64,000 nt of DNA, taken from positions 1,302,001 to 1,366,000 of the forward strand of contig NZ_JBIOQR010000001.1 in assembly GCF_051713825.1 (NCBI RefSeq), given 5' to 3'. The first letter of the stretch is position 1, and each line of letters starts with the position of its first letter. A program made the translations under genes and the position numbers. Positions 16,523 through 25,315 of this stretch are shown here, one piece after another. This DNA is from Enterococcus_K sp051713825 (lineage in GTDB: Bacteria > Bacillota > Bacilli > Lactobacillales > Enterococcaceae). The notes under the pieces were generated by a model. That model did no database searches. It saw only the letters and a list, made by a program, of their open reading frames with translations, and had not been told where the DNA came from.

Positions 16523-16914
16523 TCAAGTCCGTCCAGACCTGTAAAGGGAGAACCTTTAGATCATTCTGGCTCAACTTAAAAACAAGTCTGAGTGTGATTG
16601 TAATAATTAATATTTTATTAGTTTTCCACAAATTCCTACATCTGAAAAATGTTTCACGCAAAAGTGTGTATTAAATTTATGAATATGCTGATTTTAAGGA
16701 GTTTTGAAATGAATAAAAAAGAAGGAGCTATTTTTTGTGAAACAATACGGCTACTGTTTTTTAAGAGATGATTAAATCTTTTCTTAGAAGAACTATTTTC
16801 CCTTTTTAAATAGTAGATTTTTAGTTACAATAGAAGAATGAGTGATTACACCTATTTTACGAGGTAGGTTTATATAGCTACATTTAGAGGAAAAGTTGGA
16901 AGGATTACGATAAG
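16523..16914. other. Intergenic region before the PBP gene, no supported gene
   Basis: Nothing coding is convincing. A -10-like TACAAT near 16828 may belong to the PBP promoter, without a clear -35. Two tiny frames with binding-site-like starts (ATG 16709, 20 codons; GTG 16737, 12 codons) overlap each other and match nothing known. Confidence 0.4.
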
Positions 16915-19011
16915 ATGAAGAAAGATTCAGGCTTTGGTCAGAACAAACAAGTTAATGAGACAAAAGAGGAGCAAACGAGACGCTCTCATATTCCTTTTCG
17001 GTTAAATTTTCTGTTTTTTATTATCTTTACCCTATTCGTTGCACTTATTGCACAGCTAGGTTCATTACAAATTATTAATAAAACGGATATCGATAAAAAA
17101 ATTGAAGCATCATCAACGACTGAGGTTAGTGTAAGTACGCCTCGTGGGATGATTTATGATGCGAAGGGTCGGGCCTTGGTGACGAATAAGGCCAATGCTG
17201 CGATTACTTTTACACGTACGAATTCAATGACGGCGGATGATTTATATACGATAGCAAATAATCTAGTTAAATTGATTAAAGTCGAGCCTGATAAGCTAAC
17301 AGAACGTGATAAAAAGGATTACTGGTTAGGAAGTAAGGCAAATTTAGAAAAGGCCCAAGATCGTTTATCAGATAAGGAACAAAAGGAAGTCGATACTAGT
17401 AAGCAGTATCTAGCAACTGTTGATAAAGTGACCGCAGAGGAAATCAAGTTTGATGCTATTACAATGGAAGCCGCGACGATTTTCAAACGGATGAATAGTG
17501 CGTATGCTTTGAGTACCGTCTTTGTCAAAAATACAGATGTGACAGATAAAGAGTTGGCGTTAGTTGCTGAACACGCGATTGATCTTCCAGGTATATCAAC
17601 TGGGACCGATTGGCAACGTGAATACCCATATAAGGGTTCATTAGCAGATATTCTTGGGCGAGTTTCCAGTGAAAAAGAAGGGATTCAAGCCGATGATTTA
17701 GATGAATATCTAGCGAAAGGTTATGCGAGAAATGATCGTGTTGGAACCAGCTTATTGGAAAAACAATATGAAGAGGTTTTACAAGGAACCAAAACAAAGT
17801 ATGAAATCACCTTAGATCAAAGTAATGAAGTGGTCAGTAAGACTGAAAAAAGTGCAGGAGAAAAAGGCAGCAATCTAGTTCTAAGTATTGATTATGATTT
17901 CCAAGAAAAAGTCGATAGTATTCTGAAAAAGAATCTTGAAGATATGGTAAGCAGTGGAAAAGCGAAATATTCTCCTGGAGCTTATGCAGTAGCAATCAAT
18001 CCGAAAACGGGTGAAGTACTTGCGATGTCAGGGTACCAACATACACCTGAGACAAATGAGTTAGAGCTTCGTCCACTAGGCACTATTTTAGATGCGTATA
18101 CTCCTGGATCTGTTGTAAAAGGAGGAACGTTAACGGCAGGCTATGAAGCAGGCGTTATTACTGGAAATGACGTCTTAGTTGATGAACCTATTTTGATTCA
18201 AGGCTCAGCCGTTAAAAAATCGGTATTTACTACAGATTATCCTCAAGAGATTTCTGCTCAAAAAGCATTGGAATTATCGTCAAACGTGTATATGATGCAA
18301 ATTGTGTTCAGAATGTTAGGGATTAGTTATGAACGTGGAATGACTATGCCTTATGCAGCAGAACAAGCAGGAATTTTTGGCGAGTTACGTAAAGGATTTA
18401 ATGAGTATGGGATGGGAGTAAAAACCGAAATCGATATTCCAAATGAAGAAGTTGGTTTGTCATGGACAAACTTCGGCAAGGGAGGTCCGAATGCCGGAAA
18501 CCTTCTGGATTTATCATTTGGTCAGTATGATACGTATACACCGATGCAATTAGCACAATATGCTGCGACTGTTGCAAATGGTGGAAAACGAATTGCGCCA
18601 CATGTGGTAAAGGGAATTTATGATAATAAAGAGGATGGGACTTTAGGCTCTGAAAAAGAAAAGGTTGGACCTAAAGTATTAAATGAAGTCAATATTACAA
18701 ATGATCAAATGAATATTATTCGTCAAGGATTTTATGATGCAGTTCATGGGACGGATGCATTTACAACAGCGAAAAGTTTAGCCAATGCAAAAATGTCAGT
18801 CTCCGCTAAAACAGGAACAGCTGAAACAACGGCACCTGGGCATCCTGAGATTGCGACAGTTAATAGTAATCTCGTAGCTTACGCACCATCAGACGATCCT
18901 GAGATCGCGATAAGTGTCGTATTACCTAATTTAACAGATGAAAAAGATCATAAAAATCTAGTGATTGCTCAAGAAATATTAGATGCCTATTACGATATGT
19001 ATCTAAAATAA
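16915..19011 (+). CDS. Class B penicillin-binding protein (PBP2B-type transpeptidase)
   Basis: 698 residues: a short cytoplasmic tail, one membrane helix (about 27-50), a PBP dimerization domain starting at STPRGMIYD, and a C-terminal transpeptidase domain. Catalytic motifs are SVVK (TPGSVVKGGT), SSN (LSSNVYM) and KTG (SAKTGTAE). It crosslinks septal peptidoglycan outside the membrane. The length and lack of a glycosyltransferase domain mark class B. It is not in a division-gene cluster here; it stands alone between thrS and rpmG with its own terminator. In enterococci, class B PBPs are the main beta-lactam targets; susceptibility cannot be judged from this. Confidence 0.92.
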   Translation: MKKDSGFGQNKQVNETKEEQTRRSHIPFRLNFLFFIIFTLFVALIAQLGSLQIINKTDIDKKIEASSTTEVSVSTPRGMIYDAKGRALVTNKANAAITFTRTNSMTADDLYTIANNLVKLIKVEPDKLTERDKKDYWLGSKANLEKAQDRLSDKEQKEVDTSKQYLATVDKVTAEEIKFDAITMEAATIFKRMNSAYALSTVFVKNTDVTDKELALVAEHAIDLPGISTGTDWQREYPYKGSLADILGRVSSEKEGIQADDLDEYLAKGYARNDRVGTSLLEKQYEEVLQGTKTKYEITLDQSNEVVSKTEKSAGEKGSNLVLSIDYDFQEKVDSILKKNLEDMVSSGKAKYSPGAYAVAINPKTGEVLAMSGYQHTPETNELELRPLGTILDAYTPGSVVKGGTLTAGYEAGVITGNDVLVDEPILIQGSAVKKSVFTTDYPQEISAQKALELSSNVYMMQIVFRMLGISYERGMTMPYAAEQAGIFGELRKGFNEYGMGVKTEIDIPNEEVGLSWTNFGKGGPNAGNLLDLSFGQYDTYTPMQLAQYAATVANGGKRIAPHVVKGIYDNKEDGTLGSEKEKVGPKVLNEVNITNDQMNIIRQGFYDAVHGTDAFTTAKSLANAKMSVSAKTGTAETTAPGHPEIATVNSNLVAYAPSDDPEIAISVVLPNLTDEKDHKNLVIAQEILDAYYDMYLK

Positions 19012-19024
19012 GAAAATTAAAATA

Positions 19025-19062
19025 ATCTCTGAATCCTTATACAACGGTTCAGAGATTTTTTT
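19025..19062 (+). terminator. Terminator after PBP gene
   Basis: ATCTCTGAA pairs with TTCAGAGAT around a 14-nt loop, followed by seven T's. Confidence 0.88.
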
Positions 19063-19152
19063 AGACCAAATAACATAGTAGGAAAAATAAAAATAGGAAC
19101 GCATAGAATCTAAAGACTTTTCTAAAGACTTTTGAAAAATAGATAAAACAAA

Positions 19153-19187
19153 AACGCTAAACCTTATTATATCAAGAGTTTTAGCGT
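19153..19187 (-). terminator. Terminator of rpmG
   Basis: ACGCTAAA pairs with TTTAGCGT. On the minus strand a TTTTTGTTTT tail follows, just downstream of rpmG. Confidence 0.75.
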
Positions 19188-19200
19188 CTAATTTGAACGA

Positions 19201-19350
19201 CTATTTAGTTTCGCGGTGCAAAGTAACTTTTCTTTCGCGTGGGCAATATTTTTCTTTTTCCAAGCGATCTGGAGTGTTACGTTTGTTTTTGCTTGTTAGG
19301 TAGTTACGTTCTTTACAAGAAGTACATTCTAAAGTGATGTTTACGCGCAT
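19201..19350 (-). CDS. rpmG: 50S ribosomal protein L33
   Basis: 49 residues starting MRVNITLECTSCKERNY and ending HRETK, a standard L33. The first zinc pair CTSC is intact, but the second position reads YCPRER with one Cys, so full four-Cys zinc binding is unlikely. It sits in the large ribosomal subunit near the E site. The gene is monocistronic with its own terminator. Many low-GC Gram-positives carry two or three L33 paralogues of which some have lost zinc ligands, so another copy probably exists elsewhere. Confidence 0.95.
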   Translation of the reverse strand: MRVNITLECTSCKERNYLTSKNKRNTPDRLEKEKYCPRERKVTLHRETK

Positions 19351-19477
19351 GATTTTCCCTCCCATACATTCTGGAATCCTCTAAGATAACTCTCAGACTT
19401 GAATAGTTTACCATGTTTTAAAACAGAAAGCTACACTTTTTGGCAATTTTGTTAAGTAATACTACTTGACGTTTTTT

Positions 19478-19957
19478 TTATTTGGCTAATTCAACTAAAA
19501 CATCAGCTTCGATATCTTCTGGTTTAACCGTTGATGCGTAGCGTTTTATTACTTCTCCCTTACGATTGACTAGAAATTTGGTGAAATTCCATTTAATCGT
19601 TTTGCCAAGTAATCCTCCTTGCGCACTCTTCAGGTATTTATAGAGTGGATCGGCATCATCTCCATTGACCTTGATTTTAGCAAAGGTTTGGAAAGTCGTG
19701 TGATAGGTCAATTGACAAAATTCTGTGATTTCTTGATTGGTTCCAGGTGCTTGGTTGCCAAACTGATTGCAAGGGAAATCTAAAATCTCGAATCCTTCAG
19801 CTTGATGTTTCTCGTATAAGTTCTGTAATCCTTCATACTGTGGGGTAAAACCACATCCTGTAGCTGTATTGACAATTAGTAAGACGTCGCCTTGATAGTC
19901 ACTCAAGGATTTCATTTCATCATTTGTTTGTTTTACTTTAAATTCATAAATAGTCAT
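19478..19957 (-). CDS. Glutathione peroxidase family thiol peroxidase
   Basis: 159 residues with the full peroxidase motif set: catalytic Cys in NTATGCGFTPQ, second Cys in FPCNQFGNQAPG, and the catalytic Trp/Asn in WNFTKFLV. It reduces hydroperoxides in the cytoplasm; bacterial Cys forms usually take electrons from thioredoxin rather than glutathione. GAGGAG precedes the ATG by 9 nt. It is a single gene between rpmG and the lipoprotein gene, all on the minus strand. Confidence 0.92.
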   Translation of the reverse strand: MTIYEFKVKQTNDEMKSLSDYQGDVLLIVNTATGCGFTPQYEGLQNLYEKHQAEGFEILDFPCNQFGNQAPGTNQEITEFCQLTYHTTFQTFAKIKVNGDDADPLYKYLKSAQGGLLGKTIKWNFTKFLVNRKGEVIKRYASTVKPEDIEADVLVELAK

Positions 19958-20052
19958 CGTTTTCGCTCCTCACTTTTCTACTATTCTAAACGTTTCGTGA
20001 GAAAAACCCTAGTGGGATGCCTCGCTGAATTTGAAAAAGTGGAAGCAGTTTG

Positions 20053-20720
20053 TTAGTTAATTATCACTAGAACATCTATTAATTCTTTGATGTCTTCAGG
20101 GTTATTTGTTGGAATTGAGACTTGTTTGGTGCTATTTAAAATTTTGTTTGATTCTTCATTGGTATCATTTTTCCCTTGAAAGTGACTAGGAACGGGGTAC
20201 TGAGTGATTGTTCCGTCATGATTACTTGAATAAACAATTAGGCTTTGATACCCATATTTACCAAAAAGCGTGACAGTTTCCTCGGGATAGACAGCGCTGT
20301 TCGTTTCATAAGGATTGATAGCTGAGCCAGCTGGGTTATGGCGGACTTGTAACTCAAACTCAGAGTTCTTCAAGGCTTCTTTATAGGAAGTCCCCATTGT
20401 CGCTAACCAGACCCTAGCGTATTCTATTTGTAAATCAGAGTAGCCAGCTAAAGGATCTGTTTCTTCACTTGATGGTAGAGATTGACTGGTTGCTGATGGA
20501 ACGGTTGGGCTAGAGGATTGATGAGTTGCTTGTTCAGTAGCTTCCTTGTTTGTTGTAGTTGAGCTTTCGCTAGAGGCAGTGCTTTGTTTTAGAGTCGTTT
20601 GTGAAGAGGTTGACAGATTCTGAACAGGAACACTAGACTGGCTACTGTTAGCTGTCGGTTGATTTTTACAAGCAGTTAAAACCAAAAAAAGGGGATAAGT
20701 AATAAAAGAGACTTTCTCAA
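20053..20720 (-). pseudogene. DUF4767-type lipoprotein, frameshifted in signal peptide
   Basis: The body has a Ser/Thr/Gln-rich linker (about 90 residues), then a DUF4767-like domain (YARVWLATMGTSYKEAL ... VYPEETVTLFGKYGYQSLIVY). The best start is a TTG at 20720 with GGAG 8 nt before it, reading MRKSLLLLIPFF; the frame then breaks in a seven-base homopolymer (A7 at 20684-20690 on the plus strand). One more base would give MRKSLLLLIPFFLVLTAC, a textbook lipoprotein signal with lipobox LTAC. As given, only a longer frame from 20754 enters the body, with an acidic, binding-site-less N-terminus. It may be a broken, switchable or mis-assembled gene. Function is unknown. Confidence 0.7.
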
Positions 20721-20893
20721 AAGAATCACTCCATATCATATAAGTTACGTTCATTGTACACCAATTTTTTTTGAATATCGATGGGTAATGAGAAGAGAAT
20801 AATAAGTGAGTTTTTGTTAACTAGCCTTTTTTTGCCAAAAATAGTATGATAAAACCAATATTAATAAGGAAATCAAAAGAAAGGCCTTATTTT

Positions 20894-21052
20894 ATGAAAG
20901 CAGAACGCTCTTTTTGCTGTTTATCAAAGGCAAACGAAGCAAATAGAGGGATGATTTTTGGTCGAATCATGGTATTCGCTAGTTTAGTTAATTTATCGAT
21001 TAAAGAACGACTTTTCCCCATTATACTAAGAATTGCACGGACCAAAAATTAA
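20894..21052 (+). CDS. Possible small basic protein, 52 residues
   Basis: An ATG at 20894 with AAAGG about 9 nt upstream opens a 52-codon frame rich in Arg, Lys and hydrophobic residues, with no family match that I recognise. It ends 34 bp before the next gene's start. It may be a small real gene or chance. Apart from it, the 20755-21085 gap holds nothing I can name. Confidence 0.3.
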   Translation: MKAERSFCCLSKANEANRGMIFGRIMVFASLVNLSIKERLFPIILRIARTKN

Positions 21053-21085
21053 GTGAATCACTGATGAATGATATGGAGGTGTGAA

Positions 21086-21754
21086 ATGACAAAAAAAATA
21101 GCAGTAATTGCTGGAACCCGCGTGGATACAGAACAAGGTAAACAGTTACTGGAAAAACATTTTTCAAATGAACTAGTTTCGTATCCCGTTTCGAAGTCCC
21201 CTGAGGAACAAACCTATTTTCAAACGATGGATAGTAAACAACGCTTTTTGATTATCGAAGCGATGATTAAACGCCTGATTTTGGAAGAGCAAGTGGCTAT
21301 CTTTTTTATTTATTGTAACTCTTTGAGCGCAAGTGTTGATTTTGATGCTTTGGCCACAAAATATCAGGTGCCCATCCTTACACCGTTTGTTTTCTATAAA
21401 GAGGTTGCAAGAAAGTATTCGCGCATTGGTGTCTTAAGTGCAAATGCGCAAGGGGCAGCGGGAATCGAGCGTGTAATTGTCCAAGCAAATAGTCAATCGA
21501 GAGTTTATGCTATTTCAAATCTTGATTGGGTAGATAGTGTCGAAAAACAAATTCCTCTAGTTGAGTTTGGAGAAACGCAAGGAGTGCAAGAATCAATTCA
21601 GTTTTTTGAGAAAAACCAAGTCGAACGGATTATCTTTGGTTGCACACACTTCCCTTATTTTTTTGAGGAGTATCAACGGCGTTCAACGATTAAGTGTCTT
21701 AACGCAGATAGTTATTTAATTGAAAAAATTTACGACTTATTATCGTGCAAATAA
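21086..21754 (+). CDS. Aspartate/glutamate racemase-family protein
   Basis: 222 residues with the two Cys-containing loops of the Asp/Glu racemase superfamily: YCNSLSA (about residue 73) and FGCTHFPYFF (about 186). These Cys act as the acid-base pair in PLP-independent racemases. It is shorter than usual MurI (about 265) and lacks the MurI N-terminal DSGxGG, so it is unlikely to be the cell-wall glutamate racemase. I chose the ATG at 21086 because GGAGG precedes it by 7 nt. It could be an amino-acid racemase or a hydantoin/maleate-type relative; the substrate is open. Confidence 0.75.
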   Translation: MTKKIAVIAGTRVDTEQGKQLLEKHFSNELVSYPVSKSPEEQTYFQTMDSKQRFLIIEAMIKRLILEEQVAIFFIYCNSLSASVDFDALATKYQVPILTPFVFYKEVARKYSRIGVLSANAQGAAGIERVIVQANSQSRVYAISNLDWVDSVEKQIPLVEFGETQGVQESIQFFEKNQVERIIFGCTHFPYFFEEYQRRSTIKCLNADSYLIEKIYDLLSCK

Positions 21755-21815
21755 GTAGAGGTGTGCTATCGATAATCATTTTTAAGGTCTCTATACATAG
21801 AAAGGGTGTAAATAT

Positions 21816-22331
21816 ATGTTTTTATCAGTGTGGGCACAGGACAAAAACGGCTTAATCGGTAAAGATGGATTGTTACCTTGGCGATTACCTAATGATATGA
21901 AATTTTTCCAATCACATACGCTGAACTCGATTGTTGCGATGGGTAGAAAAACCTATGAGGGCATGGATTATCGAAGTGAAAAATATCGCCACATTCTTGT
22001 TTTGACACAACAGAAAGGGCTCACGGTTCAAGCAAATGCTGAAGTAATTTCCTCTATTAGTGAATTAGTTGAATACGAAAAACAAGTGGATGAGGATATC
22101 TATATTTCAGGTGGAACACGTATTTTTAAAGAAATGCTTCCCTATACTTCAGTGATTTGGCGAACATTGATTGATGCAGAGTTTTCTGGTGATACCTATA
22201 TTGGAGAAATCGATTTTTCTGAGTTTGAGTTGGTCGAAGAAATAGAAGGGCTTGTCGATGAGGTCAATCACTACCCGCATGTCTTTCAAAAATGGGTTAG
22301 AAAAGCTGAGTTTCCTATAAGGACGGTCTAA
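21816..22331 (+). CDS. folA: Dihydrofolate reductase
   Basis: 171 residues, normal for DHFR. Visible motifs: NGLIGKDGLLPWRLPND around the Met20-type loop, MGRKTYEGM for NADPH binding, and ISGGTRIF. It reduces dihydrofolate to tetrahydrofolate in the cytoplasm and is the trimethoprim target. AGAAAGGGTG serves as the binding site. No thyA lies beside it; a second folate gene (5-formyl-THF cyclo-ligase) follows after a terminator. It looks like the chromosomal type. Confidence 0.93.
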   Translation: MFLSVWAQDKNGLIGKDGLLPWRLPNDMKFFQSHTLNSIVAMGRKTYEGMDYRSEKYRHILVLTQQKGLTVQANAEVISSISELVEYEKQVDEDIYISGGTRIFKEMLPYTSVIWRTLIDAEFSGDTYIGEIDFSEFELVEEIEGLVDEVNHYPHVFQKWVRKAEFPIRTV

Positions 22332-22396
22332 ATTGATTGGTTGATAGTATCGGATAATCGACAGACTATAAATAAGTTATACGTTCATTTATTAGT

Positions 22397-22438
22397 AAGA
22401 GTGCCACTTTATTTTGACTGTTAAAAGGGCTCTTTTTT
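22397..22438 (+). terminator. Terminator after folA
   Basis: AAGAG...CC pairs with GG..CTCTT, then six T's; the stem is imperfect in the middle. Confidence 0.55.
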
Positions 22439-22532
22439 AGTGAAGGAAGTATGACTTTTATATGAATTCCTTTGAGAAAGATTGCCATTTTCTTTATTTT
22501 TCGATACCATTCAATAAGGGAGTGGAGTATGT

Positions 22533-23093
22533 ATGGATAAAAAAGCATTTAGAAAAAAGAGCATCCAGCTATTACAAGAATTAAACAATTTTCCTGAATT
22601 GAAAAAAAAGAGAGAACAAGTGATTCTGTCAGAGTTTTTTACAAGTGAATTGTGGCAATCCGCGCATTCTGTAGCAGCGATTATTTCTCTTGGGTTCGAA
22701 TTTGAAACCTCTGAAATTTTTTTGCGTGGATGGCAAGAAGGCAAACGAATGGCTTCACCAAAGTCGTTTCCAAAAGGGAAGATGGTCTTTTATGAAACAA
22801 CACCAGAGACAGACTACACAATCTCAACATTTGGCGTGAAAGAACCCATTCCTGAAACAGTCGTTTCTCCACAAGAACTTGATTTGATTATTGTTCCTGG
22901 CTTAGTTTTTTCAAAATCAGGCTATCGAATTGGTTTTGGTGGCGGTTATTATGATCGGTATTTAGCAAATTATAGCGGTCAAACATGCAGTCTCGTATTC
23001 AGTGAGCAGTTCCAAGAAGATTGGTCGGTCGACTCGTATGATATGCCAGTCAATCATCTGTTTACAGACGCTAACAAAGGAGCAGATAAATGA
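22533..23093 (+). CDS. 5-formyltetrahydrofolate cyclo-ligase
   Basis: 186 residues. The ATP-binding and catalytic signature VPGLVFSKSGYRIGFGGGYYDRYL lies near residues 127-150 (cited here only as its GFGGGYYDRYL core), with basic residues in the N-terminal helix (MDKKAFRKKS). It converts 5-formyl-THF to 5,10-methenyl-THF using ATP, recycling a dead-end folate. GGAG precedes the ATG. Its last codon overlaps the start of the rhomboid gene by 4 bp (ATGA), showing translational coupling, as in other Firmicutes where these two are neighbours. Confidence 0.93.
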   Translation: MDKKAFRKKSIQLLQELNNFPELKKKREQVILSEFFTSELWQSAHSVAAIISLGFEFETSEIFLRGWQEGKRMASPKSFPKGKMVFYETTPETDYTISTFGVKEPIPETVVSPQELDLIIVPGLVFSKSGYRIGFGGGYYDRYLANYSGQTCSLVFSEQFQEDWSVDSYDMPVNHLFTDANKGADK

Positions 23094-23791
23094 ATTATCA
23101 ACAACAAATGAAACTGAAACGCTGGCTGAACAAGCCTTTTTTAACCTATACATTTTTAGGCATTCAAACAATCATTTTCTTATTAATGTTTTTATCACCA
23201 ACTCTGGATAGATGGTTTTATGTCAATGGGACGATGTTTGGACCTAGTGTCGCGTTTAATCACGAGTATTGGCGGTTTGTTACGCCAATATTTATCCATT
23301 TTGGTCTTTCCCACTATGCTTTAAACTCGGTGGTTTTATATTTTATGGGCTCGCAGATTGAGGCAATCTATGGGCACGGTCGCTTTTTTGTGATTTATAT
23401 ATTAAGTGGGGTTATGGGCAATCTAGCAAGTTTTGCTTTAAACGGGGAAGGGATAATTGCTGCAGGATCAAGTACAGCATTGTTTGGAATGTTTGGGGCA
23501 TTTTTGATTCTAGGTATTCATTTTAAAGATAACCCAACAATTCAAGGAATGACTCGTCAATTTGTCCTGTTTGTGGGGATGAGTTTATTGTTTGGTGTAT
23601 TCGATCGAACAATCGATATTTGGGGGCATGTTGGTGGGATTATTGGTGGCTTATTGTTAGGTAGTGTTGTCTCTCTTGCCCAACATAAAGAACGTTACTC
23701 CATTCATGAGCGAATTATTGCTGGAGGTGTTTTTATCTTCCTAGTAGCTGTTTTCTTCATGATGGGGATTAGGAAATATGGGTTTCTTTAA
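23090..23791 (+). CDS. Rhomboid-family intramembrane serine protease
   Basis: 233 residues with six or seven membrane helices. The catalytic Ser is in AGSSTALFGM (GxS motif), the catalytic His in HVGGIIGG of the sixth helix, and the supporting His/Asn in HFGLSHYALN of the second. It cleaves substrate transmembrane helices inside the membrane; the B. subtilis relative is GluP (YqgP). ATGA overlap with the cyclo-ligase and a terminator after it define the end of a two-gene operon. The order rhomboid-YqgQ-glucokinase downstream is also seen in Bacillus. Confidence 0.92.
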   Translation: MNYQQQMKLKRWLNKPFLTYTFLGIQTIIFLLMFLSPTLDRWFYVNGTMFGPSVAFNHEYWRFVTPIFIHFGLSHYALNSVVLYFMGSQIEAIYGHGRFFVIYILSGVMGNLASFALNGEGIIAAGSSTALFGMFGAFLILGIHFKDNPTIQGMTRQFVLFVGMSLLFGVFDRTIDIWGHVGGIIGGLLLGSVVSLAQHKERYSIHERIIAGGVFIFLVAVFFMMGIRKYGFL

Positions 23792-23841
23792 GAGTGATAA
23801 GAAGCGGGGAAACTTATTTTATACATGATACACGTAGTCGT

Positions 23842-23891
23842 AAGTCTGGAATATTGGCACATTTTGCTGATTTGGTTCCAGACTTTTTTAT
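23842..23891 (+). terminator. Terminator after the rhomboid gene
   Basis: AAGTCTGGAA pairs perfectly with TTCCAGACTT, followed by a T-run. The remaining gap to 24121 contains only the promoter at 24073. Confidence 0.88.
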
Positions 23892-24072
23892 TTGAAAATA
23901 CGGTGGAAGAGTGATTTTTACAAAAACAGAAAAGAGAATACGTTTATAGAAGCTATTTTTGAGTTATCTAAAGCAAAAATAGAGATTATTTGTTATACTG
24001 GAACTTGTAGTTTTTATTTTTTCTTAGAATCTAAATAAACGATTGAAAGAGAAGAAAAGAGTCGAAATAGCA

Positions 24073-24102
24073 TTGTAAAAGATAGGGCTGGTCTTGTATA
24101 AT
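24073..24102 (+). promoter_or_regulatory. Promoter of the yqgQ-glcK-rhodanese operon
   Basis: -35 TTGTAA, an 18-bp spacer and a perfect -10 TATAAT, ending 19 bp before the YqgQ start. Confidence 0.7.
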
Positions 24103-24121
24103 ATTCAAGGAAGTGCAAAAG

Positions 24122-24334
24122 ATGGAAAGCTTATATGATGTACAACAACTATTTAAACAATTTGGCATCTACGTTTATGTGGGCGCAAGGATTTATGATA
24201 TTGAATTGATGACAATCGAGCTGAGAAATCTGTATGAAGGTCGCTTGATTGATAAAGATACGTATCTAACTGCTTGGCGGATTTTAAAGCGAGAACACCA
24301 CATTGAAGAAAGCCGACAGAAAGGAAAATACTAA
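24122..24334 (+). CDS. YqgQ family (DUF910) small protein
   Basis: 70 residues starting MESLYDVQQLFKQFGIYVYVG and containing IYDIELMTIELRNLY, the YqgQ (DUF910) family. Members are small helical, possibly nucleic-acid-binding proteins without a settled role. AAGGA lies about 9 nt before the ATG at 24122; a GTG three codons earlier is less likely. The stop overlaps the glcK start by one base (TAATG), so the two are coupled. Confidence 0.88.
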   Translation: MESLYDVQQLFKQFGIYVYVGARIYDIELMTIELRNLYEGRLIDKDTYLTAWRILKREHHIEESRQKGKY

Positions 24335-25299
24335 TGGATAAAAAGATTATTGGAATTGATTTAGGTGGAACAACAGCAAAATTTGCAATTTTAACAACAG
24401 CTGGTGAGATTCAACAAAAATGGAGTATTGATACAAATATTTTAGATGAAGGTAGCCATATTGTACCAGAGATTGTGGAATCAATTAACCACCGTTTGGC
24501 TCTTTACAACATGACGAGTGAAGATTTTATTGGTATTGGTATGGGAACGCCAGGAAGTGTCGACCAAGAAAAAGGCACCGTCATTGGGGCCTATAACCTT
24601 AACTGGTCAACTTTACAGCCAGTTAGAGAATTAATTGAAAAAGGCACAAAAATTCCTTTTGCTCTTGATAATGATGCTAATGTGGCGGCATTAGGTGAGC
24701 GCTGGAAAGGTGCTGGAGAAAATGATCCAGATGTTGTGTTTATTACTTTAGGGACAGGCGTTGGCGGTGGAATCGTCGCTGAAGGAAACCTTCTCCATGG
24801 AACAGCAGGTTGTGCTGGTGAGGTGGGCCACATAACAGTAGATCCAAACGGCTTTGAATGCACGTGTGGTAAACGCGGCTGTCTAGAAACAGTTTCTAGT
24901 GCGACAGGTGTTGTTCGTGTAGCTCGTCACCTGTCTGAAGAATATGTGGGTGATTCTAAGATTAAAGAATTGTTAGATGCTGGTGAAGAGGTTTCAAGTA
25001 AAGATATCTTTGAATATGCACAAGCCGAAGATCCATTTGCGCTAATGGTTGTTGATAAAGTTTGTTTCTATTTAGGGTTAGCTTGTGGGAACTTAGGAAA
25101 CACATTAAATCCTTCTAGTATCGTATTAGGTGGTGGTGTTTCAGCGGCTGGGGAATTCTTACGTTCACGCGTTGAAAAATATTTTAATGAATTTACTTTC
25201 CCTCAAGTTAGAAACAGTACGAAAATTAAATTGGCAGAATTAGGAAATGAAGCTGGTGTTATTGGTGCTGCTTCACTTGCTTTACAACTCGACAAATAG
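24334..25299 (+). CDS. glcK: ROK-family glucokinase
   Basis: 321 residues, the usual length. ATP-binding IGIDLGGTTAKFAI is at the N-terminus; the catalytic Asp is in DNDANVAALGE; the ROK zinc motif reads CTCGKRGCLE, preceded by the sugar-contacting EVGH. It phosphorylates intracellular glucose to glucose-6-phosphate, feeding glycolysis and complementing PTS uptake; it would also use glucose released from lactose or maltose. It is coupled to yqgQ upstream and 16 bp from the rhodanese gene. Confidence 0.95.
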   Translation: MDKKIIGIDLGGTTAKFAILTTAGEIQQKWSIDTNILDEGSHIVPEIVESINHRLALYNMTSEDFIGIGMGTPGSVDQEKGTVIGAYNLNWSTLQPVRELIEKGTKIPFALDNDANVAALGERWKGAGENDPDVVFITLGTGVGGGIVAEGNLLHGTAGCAGEVGHITVDPNGFECTCGKRGCLETVSSATGVVRVARHLSEEYVGDSKIKELLDAGEEVSSKDIFEYAQAEDPFALMVVDKVCFYLGLACGNLGNTLNPSSIVLGGGVSAAGEFLRSRVEKYFNEFTFPQVRNSTKIKLAELGNEAGVIGAASLALQLDK

Positions 25300-25315
25300 A
25301 AAGGTTTGAAACTCA

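Noticed and set aside
16709..16775. Two tiny overlapping frames before the PBP gene (ATG 16709 and GTG 16737), each with an AAGGAG-like site
   Set aside because: Only 20 and 12 codons, in different frames, with no match to known leader peptides and no attenuator hairpin after them.
19440..19477. Short AAGTA/TACTT hairpin after the glutathione peroxidase gene
   Set aside because: The stem is only five pairs and its T-run faces the wrong strand for the gene it would end.
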